From Chitinilyticum piscinae (GTDB taxonomy: Bacteria > Pseudomonadota > Gammaproteobacteria > Burkholderiales > Chitinibacteraceae), in NCBI RefSeq assembly GCF_015223195.1, contig NZ_JADFUA010000005.1, positions 62,001-126,000 on the forward strand: 64,000 nt of DNA. The letters run 5' to 3'. The position numbers and the translations under genes were made by a program. Of this stretch, positions 7,483-17,243 are shown piece after piece (the first letter of the stretch is position 1; the number at the start of each line of letters is the position of its first letter). The notes beneath the pieces are model-generated. The model ran no database searches. It saw only the letters and a program-made list of their open reading frames with translations, and was not told the DNA's origin.

Positions 7483-9150
7483 ATGGCCCAATACGTGATG
7501 TCGATGCTGCGCGTGAGCAAGATCGTTCCGCCCAAGCGCCAGATCATCAAGGATATTTCCCTCTCCTTCTTTCCCGGCGCCAAGATCGGCCTGCTGGGCC
7601 TGAACGGCGCGGGCAAGTCGACCGTGCTGAAAATCATGGCCGGCGTGGAAAAGGAATACGAAGGCGAGGTGCAGTGGCAGCCGAACCTGAACATCGGCTA
7701 CCTGCCGCAGGAGCCGCAGCTCGACGCGGAAAAGACCGTGCGCGAGGAAGTCGAAAGCGGCATGGGCGAAGTGATGGATGCGCAGAAGCGTCTGGACGAA
7801 GTCTATGCGGCCTATGCCGACCCGGATGCCGACTTTGACAAGCTGGCCGAAGAACAGGCACGACTTGAAGCCATCATCGCCGCTGGCGCCAACGACAATG
7901 TCGAACTGCAGCTGGAACTGGCTGCAGACGCGCTGCGCCTGCCGCCCTGGGATGCCAAGATCGGCCTGCTCTCCGGTGGTGAAAAGCGCCGCGTGGCCCT
8001 GTGCAAGCTGCTTCTGTCCAAGCCGGACATGCTGCTGCTTGACGAGCCGACCAACCACCTGGACGCCGAATCAGTTGAATGGCTGGAGCAATTCCTGGTG
8101 CGCTTCCCCGGTACCGTAGTGGCCGTCACCCATGATCGCTACTTCCTCGACAACGCGGCCGAATGGATTCTGGAACTCGACCGCGGCGAAGGCATTCCGT
8201 GGAAAGGCAACTACTCCGGCTGGCTGGAGCAGAAGGAAGCCCGTCTGGCACAAGAAGCCAAATCCGAAGCCGCCCGCGCCAAGGCCATGAAGCAGGAACT
8301 GGAATGGGTGCGCCAGAACCCCAAGGGGCGTCAGGCGAAATCCAAGGCACGGATTGCCCGCTTTGAAGAGCTTTCCAGCTACGAAACCCAGAAACGCAAC
8401 GAGACGCAGGAGATCTTCATTCCGGTCGCCGAGCGCCTGGGCAATGAAGTCATCGAATTCGAAGGCGTCTCCAAGGGTTTTGGTGATCGCCTGCTGATCG
8501 ACAACCTGAGCTTCAAGGCCCCGCCGGGTGCCATCGTCGGCATCATCGGCCCGAACGGCGCCGGTAAATCGACCCTGTTCAAGATGATTGCCGGCAAGGA
8601 ACAGCCGGATGCAGGTAGCGTGAAGATTGGCCAGACCGTGCAGATGGCCTTTGTCGAACAGACCCGCGAAGGACTGGAAGCCGACAAGACCGTGTTCGAA
8701 GACGTGGCCGGCGGTCTCGAAATGATCCAGGTCGGCAAGTTCGAAATGAGCAGCCGCGCCTACCTTGGCCGCTTCAACTTCAAGGGCGGCGACCAGCAGA
8801 AGAAGGTCGGCATGTTGTCTGGCGGTGAACGCGGCCGCCTGCATCTGGCCAAGACGCTGCTCAAGGGCGGCAATGTGCTGCTGCTGGATGAACCGTCCAA
8901 CGATCTGGACGTGGAAACCCTGCGCGCGCTGGAAGACGCACTGCTGGAATATGCGGGAACGGTGTTCGTGATCTCGCACGACCGCTGGTTCCTCGACCGG
9001 ATCGCCACGCACATCCTCGCGGCCGAAGGCGATTCACAGTGGACATTCTTCGACGGCAACTATCAGGAATACGAAGCCGACAAGAAGAAACGTCTGGGTG
9101 AAGAAGGTGCCAAACCCAAGCGAATCCGCTACAAGCCGGTGACCCGCTGA
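7483..9150 (+). CDS. ettA: Energy-dependent translational throttle protein EttA (ABC-F ATPase)
   Basis: A 555-residue ABC-F protein, the same length as E. coli EttA. It has two ABC domains: Walker A GLNGAGKST near residue 40 and GPNGAGKST near 360, signatures LSGGEKRR and LSGGERGR, and Walker B MLLLDEPTNHLD and VLLLDEPSNDLD. The charged linker (WLEQKEARLAQEAKSEAARAKAM, then NPKGRQAKSKARI) is the P-site tRNA interaction motif of the family. EttA binds the ribosomal E site and gates entry into elongation according to ATP/ADP. There are no membrane segments. It is monocistronic, with its own promoter and terminator. Confidence 0.95.
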   Translation: MAQYVMSMLRVSKIVPPKRQIIKDISLSFFPGAKIGLLGLNGAGKSTVLKIMAGVEKEYEGEVQWQPNLNIGYLPQEPQLDAEKTVREEVESGMGEVMDAQKRLDEVYAAYADPDADFDKLAEEQARLEAIIAAGANDNVELQLELAADALRLPPWDAKIGLLSGGEKRRVALCKLLLSKPDMLLLDEPTNHLDAESVEWLEQFLVRFPGTVVAVTHDRYFLDNAAEWILELDRGEGIPWKGNYSGWLEQKEARLAQEAKSEAARAKAMKQELEWVRQNPKGRQAKSKARIARFEELSSYETQKRNETQEIFIPVAERLGNEVIEFEGVSKGFGDRLLIDNLSFKAPPGAIVGIIGPNGAGKSTLFKMIAGKEQPDAGSVKIGQTVQMAFVEQTREGLEADKTVFEDVAGGLEMIQVGKFEMSSRAYLGRFNFKGGDQQKKVGMLSGGERGRLHLAKTLLKGGNVLLLDEPSNDLDVETLRALEDALLEYAGTVFVISHDRWFLDRIATHILAAEGDSQWTFFDGNYQEYEADKKKRLGEEGAKPKRIRYKPVTR

Positions 9151-9189
9151 GCATTGCTGTGCCCCTGTCAAGGCGGCCAGCCATCCGAT

Positions 9190-9219
9190 GCCACGCCCGA
9201 CACGGCGTGGCTTTTTTTT
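9190..9219 (+). terminator. Intrinsic terminator of ettA
   Basis: An 8-bp stem GCCACGCC / GGCGTGGC (9190-9197 and 9204-9211) is followed by eight Ts. It separates ettA from the chemosensory cluster. Confidence 0.9.
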
Positions 9220-9254
9220 CTATGCTACAGCATCACGTGCAGCGGACTTACCGG

Positions 9255-9857
9255 ATGCCCCCCTCGCCTGCGCCAGCCCATCCGCTGCACTATCAGAGTC
9301 CGCGCCAGCTGGAAAAGCTGGCCAGAGTCATTCATGCCGGTGAGGTTGCTGTAGAGACGGCGCGACCGATCGCAACCCTCTTGGGCTCGTGCATTTCTGT
9401 TTGCCTGTACGACGCCAAACGGCAGGCAATGGGGATGAACCATTTCATCCTGCCGGACATTCGTCGCGATCACACCTCGGCCACGGATCGCGAACTCTCG
9501 GGAATGGCCTCGCTGGAACTACTGGTCAACGCCATGCTCAAGGCCGGTTGCAGCAAGCAACGGCTGGTTGCCAAGGTCTTCGGCGGCGCGCAAATCCTGC
9601 CGTGCCTGCTGCACAATGTCGGAATACAGAATATCGACTTCACCTATAACTGGCTGCGGGCGGAACGCATCCCGGTGCAATCAGCCGATGTGGGTGAACA
9701 GCTCGCGCGCAAGATCGTTGCCAATCCGGCCAACGGCGACGTGTTCTGCCGACACATTGCCGCAGCCCATCTCCAGCATGACTTGCAACGCCGCGAACAG
9801 GCTTACGCCGAGCAGCTGCAAATCCAGCTGGCACAGCGCCAGATCCGCTTCTTCTAA
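9255..9857 (+). CDS. cheD: Chemoreceptor glutamine deamidase CheD
   Basis: A 200-residue CheD. The family motif LGSCISVCLYD (catalytic Cys46) is followed 17 residues later by His63 in GMNHFILP, the spacing expected of the CheD cysteine hydrolase fold. The later VFGGAQIL and QSADVGEQLARKI segments also match. CheD deamidates glutamines in chemoreceptors and can interact with CheY/CheC-type proteins. The ATG at 9255 is chosen because longer starts would lie within the ettA terminator; its ribosome binding site is weak. It is the first gene of the cluster that runs to 19.5 kb. Confidence 0.88.
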   Translation: MPPSPAPAHPLHYQSPRQLEKLARVIHAGEVAVETARPIATLLGSCISVCLYDAKRQAMGMNHFILPDIRRDHTSATDRELSGMASLELLVNAMLKAGCSKQRLVAKVFGGAQILPCLLHNVGIQNIDFTYNWLRAERIPVQSADVGEQLARKIVANPANGDVFCRHIAAAHLQHDLQRREQAYAEQLQIQLAQRQIRFF

Positions 9858-10020
9858 ATACAACGCCCCGTATTAGCCTGAAATCCAGTTAATTCGCCAA
9901 ATGCAACCACATACCCAGTAAATCCTGACTGCATAACACACACCTTTCTGGCATATCCTTGTAATGGCAAGGGATTTGACTAGGCTGGACTATACCCGTG
10001 TCAGCCATCTCGGAGTCTTC

Positions 10021-11136
10021 ATGCCGGTCACTTCCCGCTTCATTGCCCAACTGCTGTGCACTGCCATTGCGGTGATTGCCCCGCTCTGGCTTGGCAGTGG
10101 TGTGTCGGCCTGGGTGCTGGCCGCACTGGGCGCGGCCAGCGGCCTGTACATGCTGATCGGGGCGAACACCACTGTCAGCGACAATGCCGTTCCCGAGCTC
10201 GTGACCACCGCCGTCACCCGCGAACAGCCGGACTCCGGCAGCGCCGAGCGCCTGCTGGGCCAACTGCTTCCACTTTGGGAGCACAATCTTGCGCTGGCAC
10301 GCGACCAGACCGAAACGGCCGCCAATGAACTCGTTCTGCGCTTTGGTGACATTCTCGAGCAGCTGAAACAGGCTCTGGGCAGCGAGCAGCATGGCTCACG
10401 GCAGATCGTCACCATCATCGAACGCGGCGAGCAGGAACTGCTGGCCATTTTTGCGCGGCTGGCCGAAGGCTCGCAGGAAAGGCAACAATTCCAGACTGAA
10501 ATCAGTGCGATGGCCGGTTTCATGGCCGAACTGCAGCGCATGGCCAGCGACGTGGCCCAGATTGCCGGCCAGACCAATCTGCTGGCCCTGAATGCCGCCA
10601 TCGAGGCCGCCCGCGCCGGTGAAGCCGGCCGCGGCTTTGCGGTCGTTGCCGACGAAGTGCGCAAGCTCTCGACCCTCTCGGGCGACACCGGCAAGCACAT
10701 CCGGGAGAAAGTCGAGACCATCGGCGCTGCCATGCGGAATATCCTCACGCAAAGCAGCGCGCTGGCCAGCCGAGATCAGCAACTCATTACCCAGAGCAAC
10801 GACACCATTCACCGGGTGCTGGAGCAATTCACCCAGGCCTCATCCCTGCTTTCGGCCGATCTCGACAGCATGCGCGGCACCAGCCAGCGTGTCGAGCAGG
10901 ACATCACCGAGGTCATGGTCAATCTGCAATTCCAGGATCGCGTCAGCCAGATACTCGGGCACCTGAGTGCCGACATGCAAAAACTGGCGGATGCCGCCAG
11001 CCGCAACACCCTGGCGAGCCAGAATGTTGACGAGTGGATCCGCACCCTGCGCGCCAGCTACACGACGCTGGAACAGCACCAGCATCCCGCGCATGGCGGC
11101 GCGGCCGCTGGGGCGTCAGGCGTGACCTTTTTCTGA
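10021..11136 (+). CDS. Methyl-accepting chemotaxis protein without a periplasmic sensor domain
   Basis: A 371-residue receptor-like protein. Two hydrophobic stretches (residues about 7-24 and 28-47) form a membrane hairpin with almost no external loop, so ligand sensing cannot be periplasmic. The conserved cytoplasmic tip is intact ([38 protein letters not shown], residues about 181-219). There is no recognisable HAMP domain. The C-terminal part carries [16 protein letters not shown] and ends in SGVTFF, a pattern shared by some receptors and phosphatase-type chemotaxis proteins. The start at 10021 has GGAG seven bases upstream; a 19-residue upstream extension is less likely. Confidence 0.85.
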   Translation: MPVTSRFIAQLLCTAIAVIAPLWLGSGVSAWVLAALGAASGLYMLIGANTTVSDNAVPELVTTAVTREQPDSGSAERLLGQLLPLWEHNLALARDQTETAANELVLRFGDILEQLKQALGSEQHGSRQIVTIIERGEQELLAIFARLAEGSQERQQFQTEISAMAGFMAELQRMASDVAQIAGQTNLLALNAAIEAARAGEAGRGFAVVADEVRKLSTLSGDTGKHIREKVETIGAAMRNILTQSSALASRDQQLITQSNDTIHRVLEQFTQASSLLSADLDSMRGTSQRVEQDITEVMVNLQFQDRVSQILGHLSADMQKLADAASRNTLASQNVDEWIRTLRASYTTLEQHQHPAHGGAAAGASGVTFF

Positions 11137-11157
11137 GCAAACACGACGGGGAGCACC

Positions 11158-11526
11158 ATGAGTAAAACCATACTGATCGTCGATGATTCATCCAGCCTGC
11201 GCACCGTTGTCGGACTGGCACTCAAAGGCGCCGGCTATGAGGTCATCGAAGGCTGTGACGGCAAGGATGCGCTGGCCAAACTGGACGGACGCAAGATCCA
11301 TCTCGTCATTTCCGACGTCAACATGCCCAATATGGATGGCATCAGCTTCGTCAAACAGATGAAAACCCTGCCAGCCTACAAGTTCACACCGGTCATCATG
11401 CTGACGACAGAATCCGGGGCCGACAAGATGAATGCCGGCAAGGAAGCCGGCGTCAAGGCCTGGGTAGTCAAACCCTTCCAGCCGCAGCAGATGCTGCAGG
11501 CAGTGCAGAAGCTGATCCTGCCATGA
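11158..11526 (+). CDS. cheY: CheY-like single-domain response regulator
   Basis: A 122-residue receiver domain alone. The acidic pocket Asp9-Asp10, phosphoacceptor Asp53 (VISDVNMP), switch Thr83 (MLTTES) and Lys105 (VVKPF) are all present. GGGGAG lies seven bases before the start. It follows the first MCP by 21 bases and is expected to be phosphorylated by the CheA of this cluster. The output target (flagellum, pili or another system) cannot be deduced, as no motor genes are nearby. Confidence 0.9.
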   Translation: MSKTILIVDDSSSLRTVVGLALKGAGYEVIEGCDGKDALAKLDGRKIHLVISDVNMPNMDGISFVKQMKTLPAYKFTPVIMLTTESGADKMNAGKEAGVKAWVVKPFQPQQMLQAVQKLILP

Positions 11527-11712
11527 CCCTGCCCCAGGGTGCTGGCGGCGCTGCAGCAGGGATCCATGCCAAACCTTAGCCTAGTCTGAACAGGGCAAGC
11601 CATCCCGGCGCCAAAAACACAATACATGGCAACCTATATCCAAGTAAGCACCAAAACAAAAAAATTCTAGCGGCATACCCTTCCATATCTTGAATGGAAC
11701 CTTGTGGAGTGA

Positions 11713-11997
11713 ATGATGCTGACGCTTGACAATGAGCAGACGATTTTCCAGATCGGCCAGACTCACCAGTTGCTGCATGAGGCACTGGAGGCGGGCGGTG
11801 TGCTGGAAATCGGGCTGCAGCAGGTCGAGGAATGCGATTCCTCCCTGATCCAGTTGCTGTGGTGGCTTAAACAGGAGGCGCAGGCACGTCAGCGCCCCCT
11901 GCAGTTCGTCAATCCGTCTGACTGCGTACTGGAGATCGCGTCCGTGCTGGGAATGCACGGGCTCTTTGCTTCCGAAGGAGTCAGCCATGAGCATTGA
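11713..11997 (+). CDS. STAS-domain protein of the chemosensory cluster
   Basis: A 94-residue STAS domain (anti-sigma-factor-antagonist fold). The conserved phospho-site region reads QVEECDSSLIQLLWWLKQEAQARQ, with DSS at the position normally holding the regulatory Ser/Thr. A GGAG site lies before a double ATG (11713 or 11716). It overlaps cheA by 11 bases, which implies coupled translation and a role with CheA. In other bacteria STAS proteins act as phosphorylatable switches; the partner here is not known. The 186 bases before it hold a short ACCCTG-CCC-CAGGGT hairpin right after cheY and an AT-rich stretch. Confidence 0.75.
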   Translation: MMLTLDNEQTIFQIGQTHQLLHEALEAGGVLEIGLQQVEECDSSLIQLLWWLKQEAQARQRPLQFVNPSDCVLEIASVLGMHGLFASEGVSHEH

Positions 11998-14125
11998 AGC
12001 CGGTCTGCAGGCCTTTATTGACGAGGCGCGCGAACTGCTGCAGCAGATGGAAGCCATCCTGCTGGATGCCGAAACGGCCCAGGCCGATGCCGAAGTCATG
12101 AATGCACTGTTCCGTACGGTGCACACCATCAAGGGCTCGGCCGGCCTCTTTGCACTGGACGCGGTCGTGGCTTTCACCCACGAGGTGGAAAACGTGCTGG
12201 ATCAGGTGCGGGGCGGCACACTGGCACTGAGCGACACATTGGCCAGCGTACTGTTGCGCTGCCATGATCACCTCGAAGCCATGATTGCAGCACTGGGACG
12301 CGGGGGCCAGATGCCTGACGAAGCCGCTGGTGCGGCGCTCCTGAGTGAGTTGCATGCTCACGCTGCCCTATCACCCAGCCAAGCAGCGCGCACAGCCCCT
12401 GCACAGACCGCCCCGGCCACTGCTGACCCGGAGCAGCATGACTGGCTGCTGTATCTCGGGCTCAGCGGCGATCTGCTCCACCATGGCATCGATCCGGCAG
12501 CCCTGCTGCGCTATCTCGCCAGCCAGATCCGGATTGTCCAGGTGCTGCCATTGCCACAGAATTGGCATGGTACAGGCGGCTTCGATCCGGAACACAACTA
12601 CCTGCACTTCGCCCTGCACCTGCAAGGCAATACGTCGCGCGAACAGTTGCTCGATGTCTTCGAATTCGCCCGCGAGGGCAGCTGCATACTGGCTTGCCCG
12701 GTGGCAGAGGCAAGCCCTTATCTGCAGGCCATTGCGGCTGAGACCCCTCCCGACATGCTCGCTGCGGCCTCCACGGCCTGGCAGCAGCTGGGCTGGAGCC
12801 CCCAGGTGCAGGCAGCCCCGCGCCAAGAGGAGCCTGAAGCATCCGGCACACCGGTAGCGGCGGAAAACGGGCCCGCCACGGTGAAAAAGAGCAAGCCGGC
12901 AGAGAAAAGTGGTGAATCGCATTTCCTGCGCGTCGAGGCCGAGAAACTCGATACGCTGATCAACCTGATCGGCGAACTCGTCATTGCCGGCGCGGCCGGC
13001 AATCTGCTGGCCAAGCAGGCCGGTTCCAGCAGCCTGCTGGAATGGAGCCAGGGCATCAGCAACCTGATCGAGCAGATCCGTACCGGGGCACTGTCGATGC
13101 GCATGGTGCAGGTGGGGGAAATCTTCAACCGCTTCCCGCGCGTAGTACGCGACGTAGCCAAGGAGCTTGGCAAGCAGATCGAGCTGAAGATTTCCGGCGC
13201 CGATGCCGAGCTCGACAAATCAATGGTGGAAAAACTGGGCGACCCCCTGATGCACATCGTGCGCAATGCCATCGATCATGGGATCGAGCCCGCCGAAGTG
13301 CGCCTGGCGCGTGGCAAGCCGGCCCAGGGCACTGTGCAGCTCAACGCCTACCACGAATCGGGCAGTATCGTGATCGAAGTCAGCGACGACGGCGGCGGGC
13401 TGAATCGCCACAGGATTCTGCAAAAAGCCGTCGACCGCGGCCTGATTTCAGCGGATGCACAACTTGCCGAACAGGAAATCTATGCCCTGATTTTCGAGCC
13501 CGGGTTTTCCACCGCCGAGCAGATCACCAACATTTCCGGTCGCGGAGTCGGCATGGATGTCGTACGCCGCAGCATCGAGCAGCTGCGCGGCATGATCACC
13601 ATTGAATCCGAACTGGAAGTCGGCACGGTCTTTCGCATCCGGCTGCCACTGACGCTGGCGATCATCGACGGCTTCATGGTCAAGGTAGCCGAATCGGTGT
13701 TTGTGGTGCCGCTGGAAGCCGTAGTCGAATGCGTCGAACTGCCACCCGAAATGCATCCGGATGACAGCAGCAACTGCCTGAACCTGCGCAACGAGCTGCT
13801 GCCGCTGCTGCGGCTGGCCACGTTCTTCGACTTGAAACCGTCCACTTCCGACAAGCGCAATGTCGTGGTGCTGCAAATCGGCGACCGCAAGGTTGGCCTG
13901 GTGGTGGATGTGCTGCTGGGTGAATTCCAGACAGTGATCAAGCCACTGGGGGACTTGTTCCGCAGCCTGAAGGCGATCGGTGGTTCGACCATTCTTGGCA
14001 ATGGCCAGGTGGCACTGATTCTGGATGTCAACGAACTGGTGCAATACGTGGTCATGCGCGAGAGCGCACGCTACGGACTGGAAAAAGACCGGGATCCGCA
14101 GCTGGCGGCCCTGCCTGGCAAATAA
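11987..14125 (+). CDS. cheA: Chemotaxis histidine kinase CheA
   Basis: A 712-residue CheA. An N-terminal HPt domain carries His46 in [13 protein letters not shown]. The region at 140-290 does not look like a standard P2 domain; it contains [18 protein letters not shown] and [13 protein letters not shown]. The dimerisation domain starts near 311 ([21 protein letters not shown]). The ATPase domain has N box [13 protein letters not shown]1 VSDDGGGL and G2 GRGVGMDVV. The CheW-like domain ends the protein. It starts at 11987 with AAGGAG seven bases upstream, inside the STAS gene. The kinase would phosphorylate CheY, CheB and possibly the last gene of the cluster. Confidence 0.93.
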   Translation: MSIEAGLQAFIDEARELLQQMEAILLDAETAQADAEVMNALFRTVHTIKGSAGLFALDAVVAFTHEVENVLDQVRGGTLALSDTLASVLLRCHDHLEAMIAALGRGGQMPDEAAGAALLSELHAHAALSPSQAARTAPAQTAPATADPEQHDWLLYLGLSGDLLHHGIDPAALLRYLASQIRIVQVLPLPQNWHGTGGFDPEHNYLHFALHLQGNTSREQLLDVFEFAREGSCILACPVAEASPYLQAIAAETPPDMLAAASTAWQQLGWSPQVQAAPRQEEPEASGTPVAAENGPATVKKSKPAEKSGESHFLRVEAEKLDTLINLIGELVIAGAAGNLLAKQAGSSSLLEWSQGISNLIEQIRTGALSMRMVQVGEIFNRFPRVVRDVAKELGKQIELKISGADAELDKSMVEKLGDPLMHIVRNAIDHGIEPAEVRLARGKPAQGTVQLNAYHESGSIVIEVSDDGGGLNRHRILQKAVDRGLISADAQLAEQEIYALIFEPGFSTAEQITNISGRGVGMDVVRRSIEQLRGMITIESELEVGTVFRIRLPLTLAIIDGFMVKVAESVFVVPLEAVVECVELPPEMHPDDSSNCLNLRNELLPLLRLATFFDLKPSTSDKRNVVVLQIGDRKVGLVVDVLLGEFQTVIKPLGDLFRSLKAIGGSTILGNGQVALILDVNELVQYVVMRESARYGLEKDRDPQLAALPGK

Positions 14126-14174
14126 CAAGCGCAACGCACAAATCTGCAAATCGATTGGGAAACAGGAGAGAACA

Positions 14175-15809
14175 ATGGGCAACACGAAAAGCATGAGTGT
14201 GGCACTGCGGCTGTCACTGGGCTTCGGCCTGGTGGTACTGCTGCTGGTGGTGGCCGTGATGGTTTCGCTGAACGGGCTGCGCCGGGTCAGTGATCAGGTC
14301 AGCTACATGCTGCATGATTCCAACCCGCGCAAGGCCATGGCCGAAGACACCAATTCGGCACTGGACACCATGCGCATCGACTATCGCACCATCCTGCTGG
14401 AAACCGACACCAGCGTGTTTCCGCCGATTGTTGCCAGCTATGAAGCGGCCAAGAAGGATTTCTACGAAAACCTGAAAAAGCTCGACGAGGATATTTCGAC
14501 CGACGATGGCGCGACGGCCAAGGAAAAAGAGCTGCTGGCGCAGATCCGGGAACAGGTACCACCGGCCATGCAGGCCATCGAGCAAGCCTTCAAACTCGGC
14601 GCGGAAAACAAGGCGGAAGAAGGCATTCTGGTGATGCGCAATTCAATTCCGATCGTGAAAAAATTGAAATCCGCACTACTGGGCATGTCCGCCGAACAAT
14701 CGCACCTGAATGAACTGGCCGGCAAATCCGTCGAACAGACCCTCGCGACACTGACCATCGTGCTGATGGTGGTTGCCGGTATTGCGGTGCTGCTGGCTGG
14801 CGTGACGGCCTGGCTGATCACCCGCTCGCTGACACGCACCCTGGGCGGGGAACCGGATCAGGTCGCGCGCATCATGAACGAGATGGCGCAGGGCGAACTG
14901 AATGTCGAGCTGAAGCTGCGCCCCGGTGACAACAGCAGCCTGGCCTATGCCATCAGCCAGATGGTCGAGCGTCTGCGCGGCATCATCATGGATGTGAAGA
15001 ACAACGCCGACAACCTGTCTGCTGCGGCACAACAGTTGTCTTCCACCTCGCTGGGATTATCGCAATCCGCCAGTGAATCCGCCGCCAGCATCGAGGAAAC
15101 CTCATCGTCCATCGAAGAAATGAGCGCCTCGATCAACCAGACCAACGACAATGCCAAGGTCACCGAAAACATCGCCAGCAAGGCGGCCCGCGAAGCTGCC
15201 GAAGGCGGCACTGCGGTCAATGAAACCGTGCTGGCGATGCGCCAGATCGCCGAAAAAATCCGCATCATCGATGACATTGCCTACAAGACCAATCTGCTGG
15301 CGCTGAATGCGGCGATCGAGGCCGCCCGTGCCGGCGAGCACGGCAAGGGCTTTGCCGTGGTCGCCGCCGAAGTACGCAAGCTGGCCGAACGCAGCCAGAT
15401 TGCCGCACAGGAAATCGGCGGGGTTGCCTCCAGCAGCGTGGCGCTGGCTGAACGCGCCGGAACACTGCTGGAAGAAATCGTTCGCTCCAGCACCAAGACA
15501 TCGGATCTGGTGCAGGAAATCGCAGCGGCGGCCAATGAACAAGCCAGCGGAGTCGGACAGATCAATAGCGCGGTGCAGCAGATCAATGGCGCAACGCAGC
15601 AGAACGCCTCGTCCAGTGAAGAACTGGCTTCGACCGCCGAAGAGGTCAGCGGGCAGGCTGCAAGCCTGCAGGAAACAGTGAGCTTCTTCCGCATCGACGG
15701 CGCTGGCAGCCGCTCTGCCAGCGGCAGCAAGCCCCGTCGCCAGGAGCTGACCCAGCCCTCCCGACGCCCTTCGGCGCCGCCCAGCGAACATGATTTCGTG
15801 CGTTTCTGA
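14175..15809 (+). CDS. Methyl-accepting chemotaxis protein with periplasmic four-helix domain
   Basis: A 544-residue transmembrane receptor. TM1 is at about residues 13-34 and TM2 at about 190-212 ([21 protein letters not shown]). Between them is a 150-residue helical ligand domain of the 4HB type. A HAMP domain follows, then the signalling domain with the conserved tip [37 protein letters not shown]. It lacks a C-terminal NWETF-type pentapeptide and ends [15 protein letters not shown] precedes the start at 14175; a longer open frame begins inside cheA and is rejected. It probably forms arrays with CheW and CheA of this cluster. Confidence 0.93.
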   Translation: MGNTKSMSVALRLSLGFGLVVLLLVVAVMVSLNGLRRVSDQVSYMLHDSNPRKAMAEDTNSALDTMRIDYRTILLETDTSVFPPIVASYEAAKKDFYENLKKLDEDISTDDGATAKEKELLAQIREQVPPAMQAIEQAFKLGAENKAEEGILVMRNSIPIVKKLKSALLGMSAEQSHLNELAGKSVEQTLATLTIVLMVVAGIAVLLAGVTAWLITRSLTRTLGGEPDQVARIMNEMAQGELNVELKLRPGDNSSLAYAISQMVERLRGIIMDVKNNADNLSAAAQQLSSTSLGLSQSASESAASIEETSSSIEEMSASINQTNDNAKVTENIASKAAREAAEGGTAVNETVLAMRQIAEKIRIIDDIAYKTNLLALNAAIEAARAGEHGKGFAVVAAEVRKLAERSQIAAQEIGGVASSSVALAERAGTLLEEIVRSSTKTSDLVQEIAAAANEQASGVGQINSAVQQINGATQQNASSSEELASTAEEVSGQAASLQETVSFFRIDGAGSRSASGSKPRRQELTQPSRRPSAPPSEHDFVRF

Positions 15810-15826
15810 GCCGGAGGTGCTGCACC

Positions 15827-16420
15827 ATGTCTGCACTCACCTTGCAGCGTCAGAATGATCAGTCGACCGCGCATGCCCAGGCAGAGCATGCCGCGGAAGT
15901 GGCACAGTATCTGTCGTTCCAGCTAGGCGGCGAAACCTTCGCGATGGGCATTCTCAATATCCGGGAAATTCTGGAATATGAATACCTGACCGAAGTGCCG
16001 CTGATGCCGGACTTTATCCGTGGCGTCATGAATCTGCGCGGTGCCGTGGTGCCGGTCATCGATCTGGCCCTGCGCTTTAACCGGCCGCGCACCGAACTGG
16101 GCCGCCGCAGTTGTGTCGTGATCGTGGAAGTGGATGATCCCGAAACCGAAACCCAGCAGCTCATCGGCATTCTGGTCGATGCCGTGCACGAGGTGCTGGC
16201 CATCAGCGAACAGGAGATCGAAGCACCCCCCCAATTCGGCAGCAAACTGCGCACCGATTTCATCGCCGGCATGGCGCGGGTGGACAACCGGTTTATCGTG
16301 CTGCTGAACGTGCCCAAGGTGCTGTCGGTGGAAGAAATCACCCTGCTGGCAAGTTTGCGGGAGCATCCCGAGGGAGGTGGCCCGGGCGAATTGCCGGTGG
16401 TGGGTGATGCAGCTCAATGA
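15827..16420 (+). CDS. cheW: Chemotaxis adaptor CheW
   Basis: A 197-residue CheW. The SH3-like core starts at about residue 26 (QYLSFQLGGETFAMGILNIREILEY) and includes the family's MPDFIRGVMNLRGAVVPVIDL. It couples the two receptors to CheA. A non-conserved N-terminal 25 residues and a Gly/Pro tail (HPEGGGPGELPVV) flank the core. GGAGG lies upstream of the start, 17 bases after the second MCP. The last codons overlap cheR. Confidence 0.93.
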   Translation: MSALTLQRQNDQSTAHAQAEHAAEVAQYLSFQLGGETFAMGILNIREILEYEYLTEVPLMPDFIRGVMNLRGAVVPVIDLALRFNRPRTELGRRSCVVIVEVDDPETETQQLIGILVDAVHEVLAISEQEIEAPPQFGSKLRTDFIAGMARVDNRFIVLLNVPKVLSVEEITLLASLREHPEGGGPGELPVVGDAAQ

Positions 16421-17204
16421 TGCAACTTTCCTGCGCTTCAGCAACTGGATGCGTGAACGGGCCGGGGTGAACCTGCCGCTGGAAAAAAAACCGCTGCTAC
16501 AGCAGCGGCTGCTGAAACGACTCAATGCCCGCAAGGTGTCGAGTTATGAAGCCTATCTGCGCATTCTGGGCGATCCGCGGGAAGATCATGAGCGCGAGAT
16601 GGCGATTGATCTGCTCACCACGCATGAAACTTTTTTTTTCCGTGAAAGCAAGCATTTCGACTGGTTGCGCGATACGGTGCGCCAGCAGTTTGATTCGCGG
16701 CCTCTGCACATCTGGAGTGCCGCGTGCTCCAGCGGCGAGGAAGTCTGGAGCCTGGCCATGCTGCTGGCCGATGTGCGCGGACTGGATGCCGACTGGCGCA
16801 TTACCGGCAGCGACATCAGCCTGCCCGTTCTCGAGAAGGCCCGCATGGCGCATTACCCTCTGACCCGCACCGAAGGCATCCCGCAGCCCTATCTGAAAGC
16901 CTGGTGCCTGAAAGGGGTTGGCAGCCAGCATGGCACACTGCTGATTGATCCGGCCCTGCGCAAGAAAGCCGATTTCCTCCAGGTCAATCTGGCACAGGCC
17001 CTGCCGGCCATTGGCCCCTTCCAGATTGTTTTCATGCGCAACGTGCTGATCTATTTCGATGTTCCAACCAAGCTGGCCATCATTGAGCGGGTCATGAGCC
17101 GGATCGCCCATCATGGTTATCTGGTGGTCTCCCATTCGGAAAGCTTGCAGGGGCTGTGTCCGGGATTGCAGGCTCTGCGTCCCGGCGTATATAAAAAACT
17201 GTAA
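16407..17204 (+). CDS. cheR: Chemotaxis protein methyltransferase CheR
   Basis: A 265-residue CheR that methylates receptor glutamates with S-adenosylmethionine. The N-terminal helical domain is followed by THETFFFRE and the SAM site WSAACSSGEEVWSLAMLL. The later NVLIYFD and HSESL motifs are also present. The ATG at 16407 overlaps cheW by 14 bases and gives the family's normal length. The coding sequence contains an A8 run at 16483-16490 and a T9 run at 16631-16639, within the conserved segments LEKKP and TFFFR. A slip in either would truncate the protein. Confidence 0.92.
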   Translation: MQLNDATFLRFSNWMRERAGVNLPLEKKPLLQQRLLKRLNARKVSSYEAYLRILGDPREDHEREMAIDLLTTHETFFFRESKHFDWLRDTVRQQFDSRPLHIWSAACSSGEEVWSLAMLLADVRGLDADWRITGSDISLPVLEKARMAHYPLTRTEGIPQPYLKAWCLKGVGSQHGTLLIDPALRKKADFLQVNLAQALPAIGPFQIVFMRNVLIYFDVPTKLAIIERVMSRIAHHGYLVVSHSESLQGLCPGLQALRPGVYKKL

Positions 17205-17243
17205 GCACCTGCATATTGCCGGCGCTACGGACAAGGATGACGC

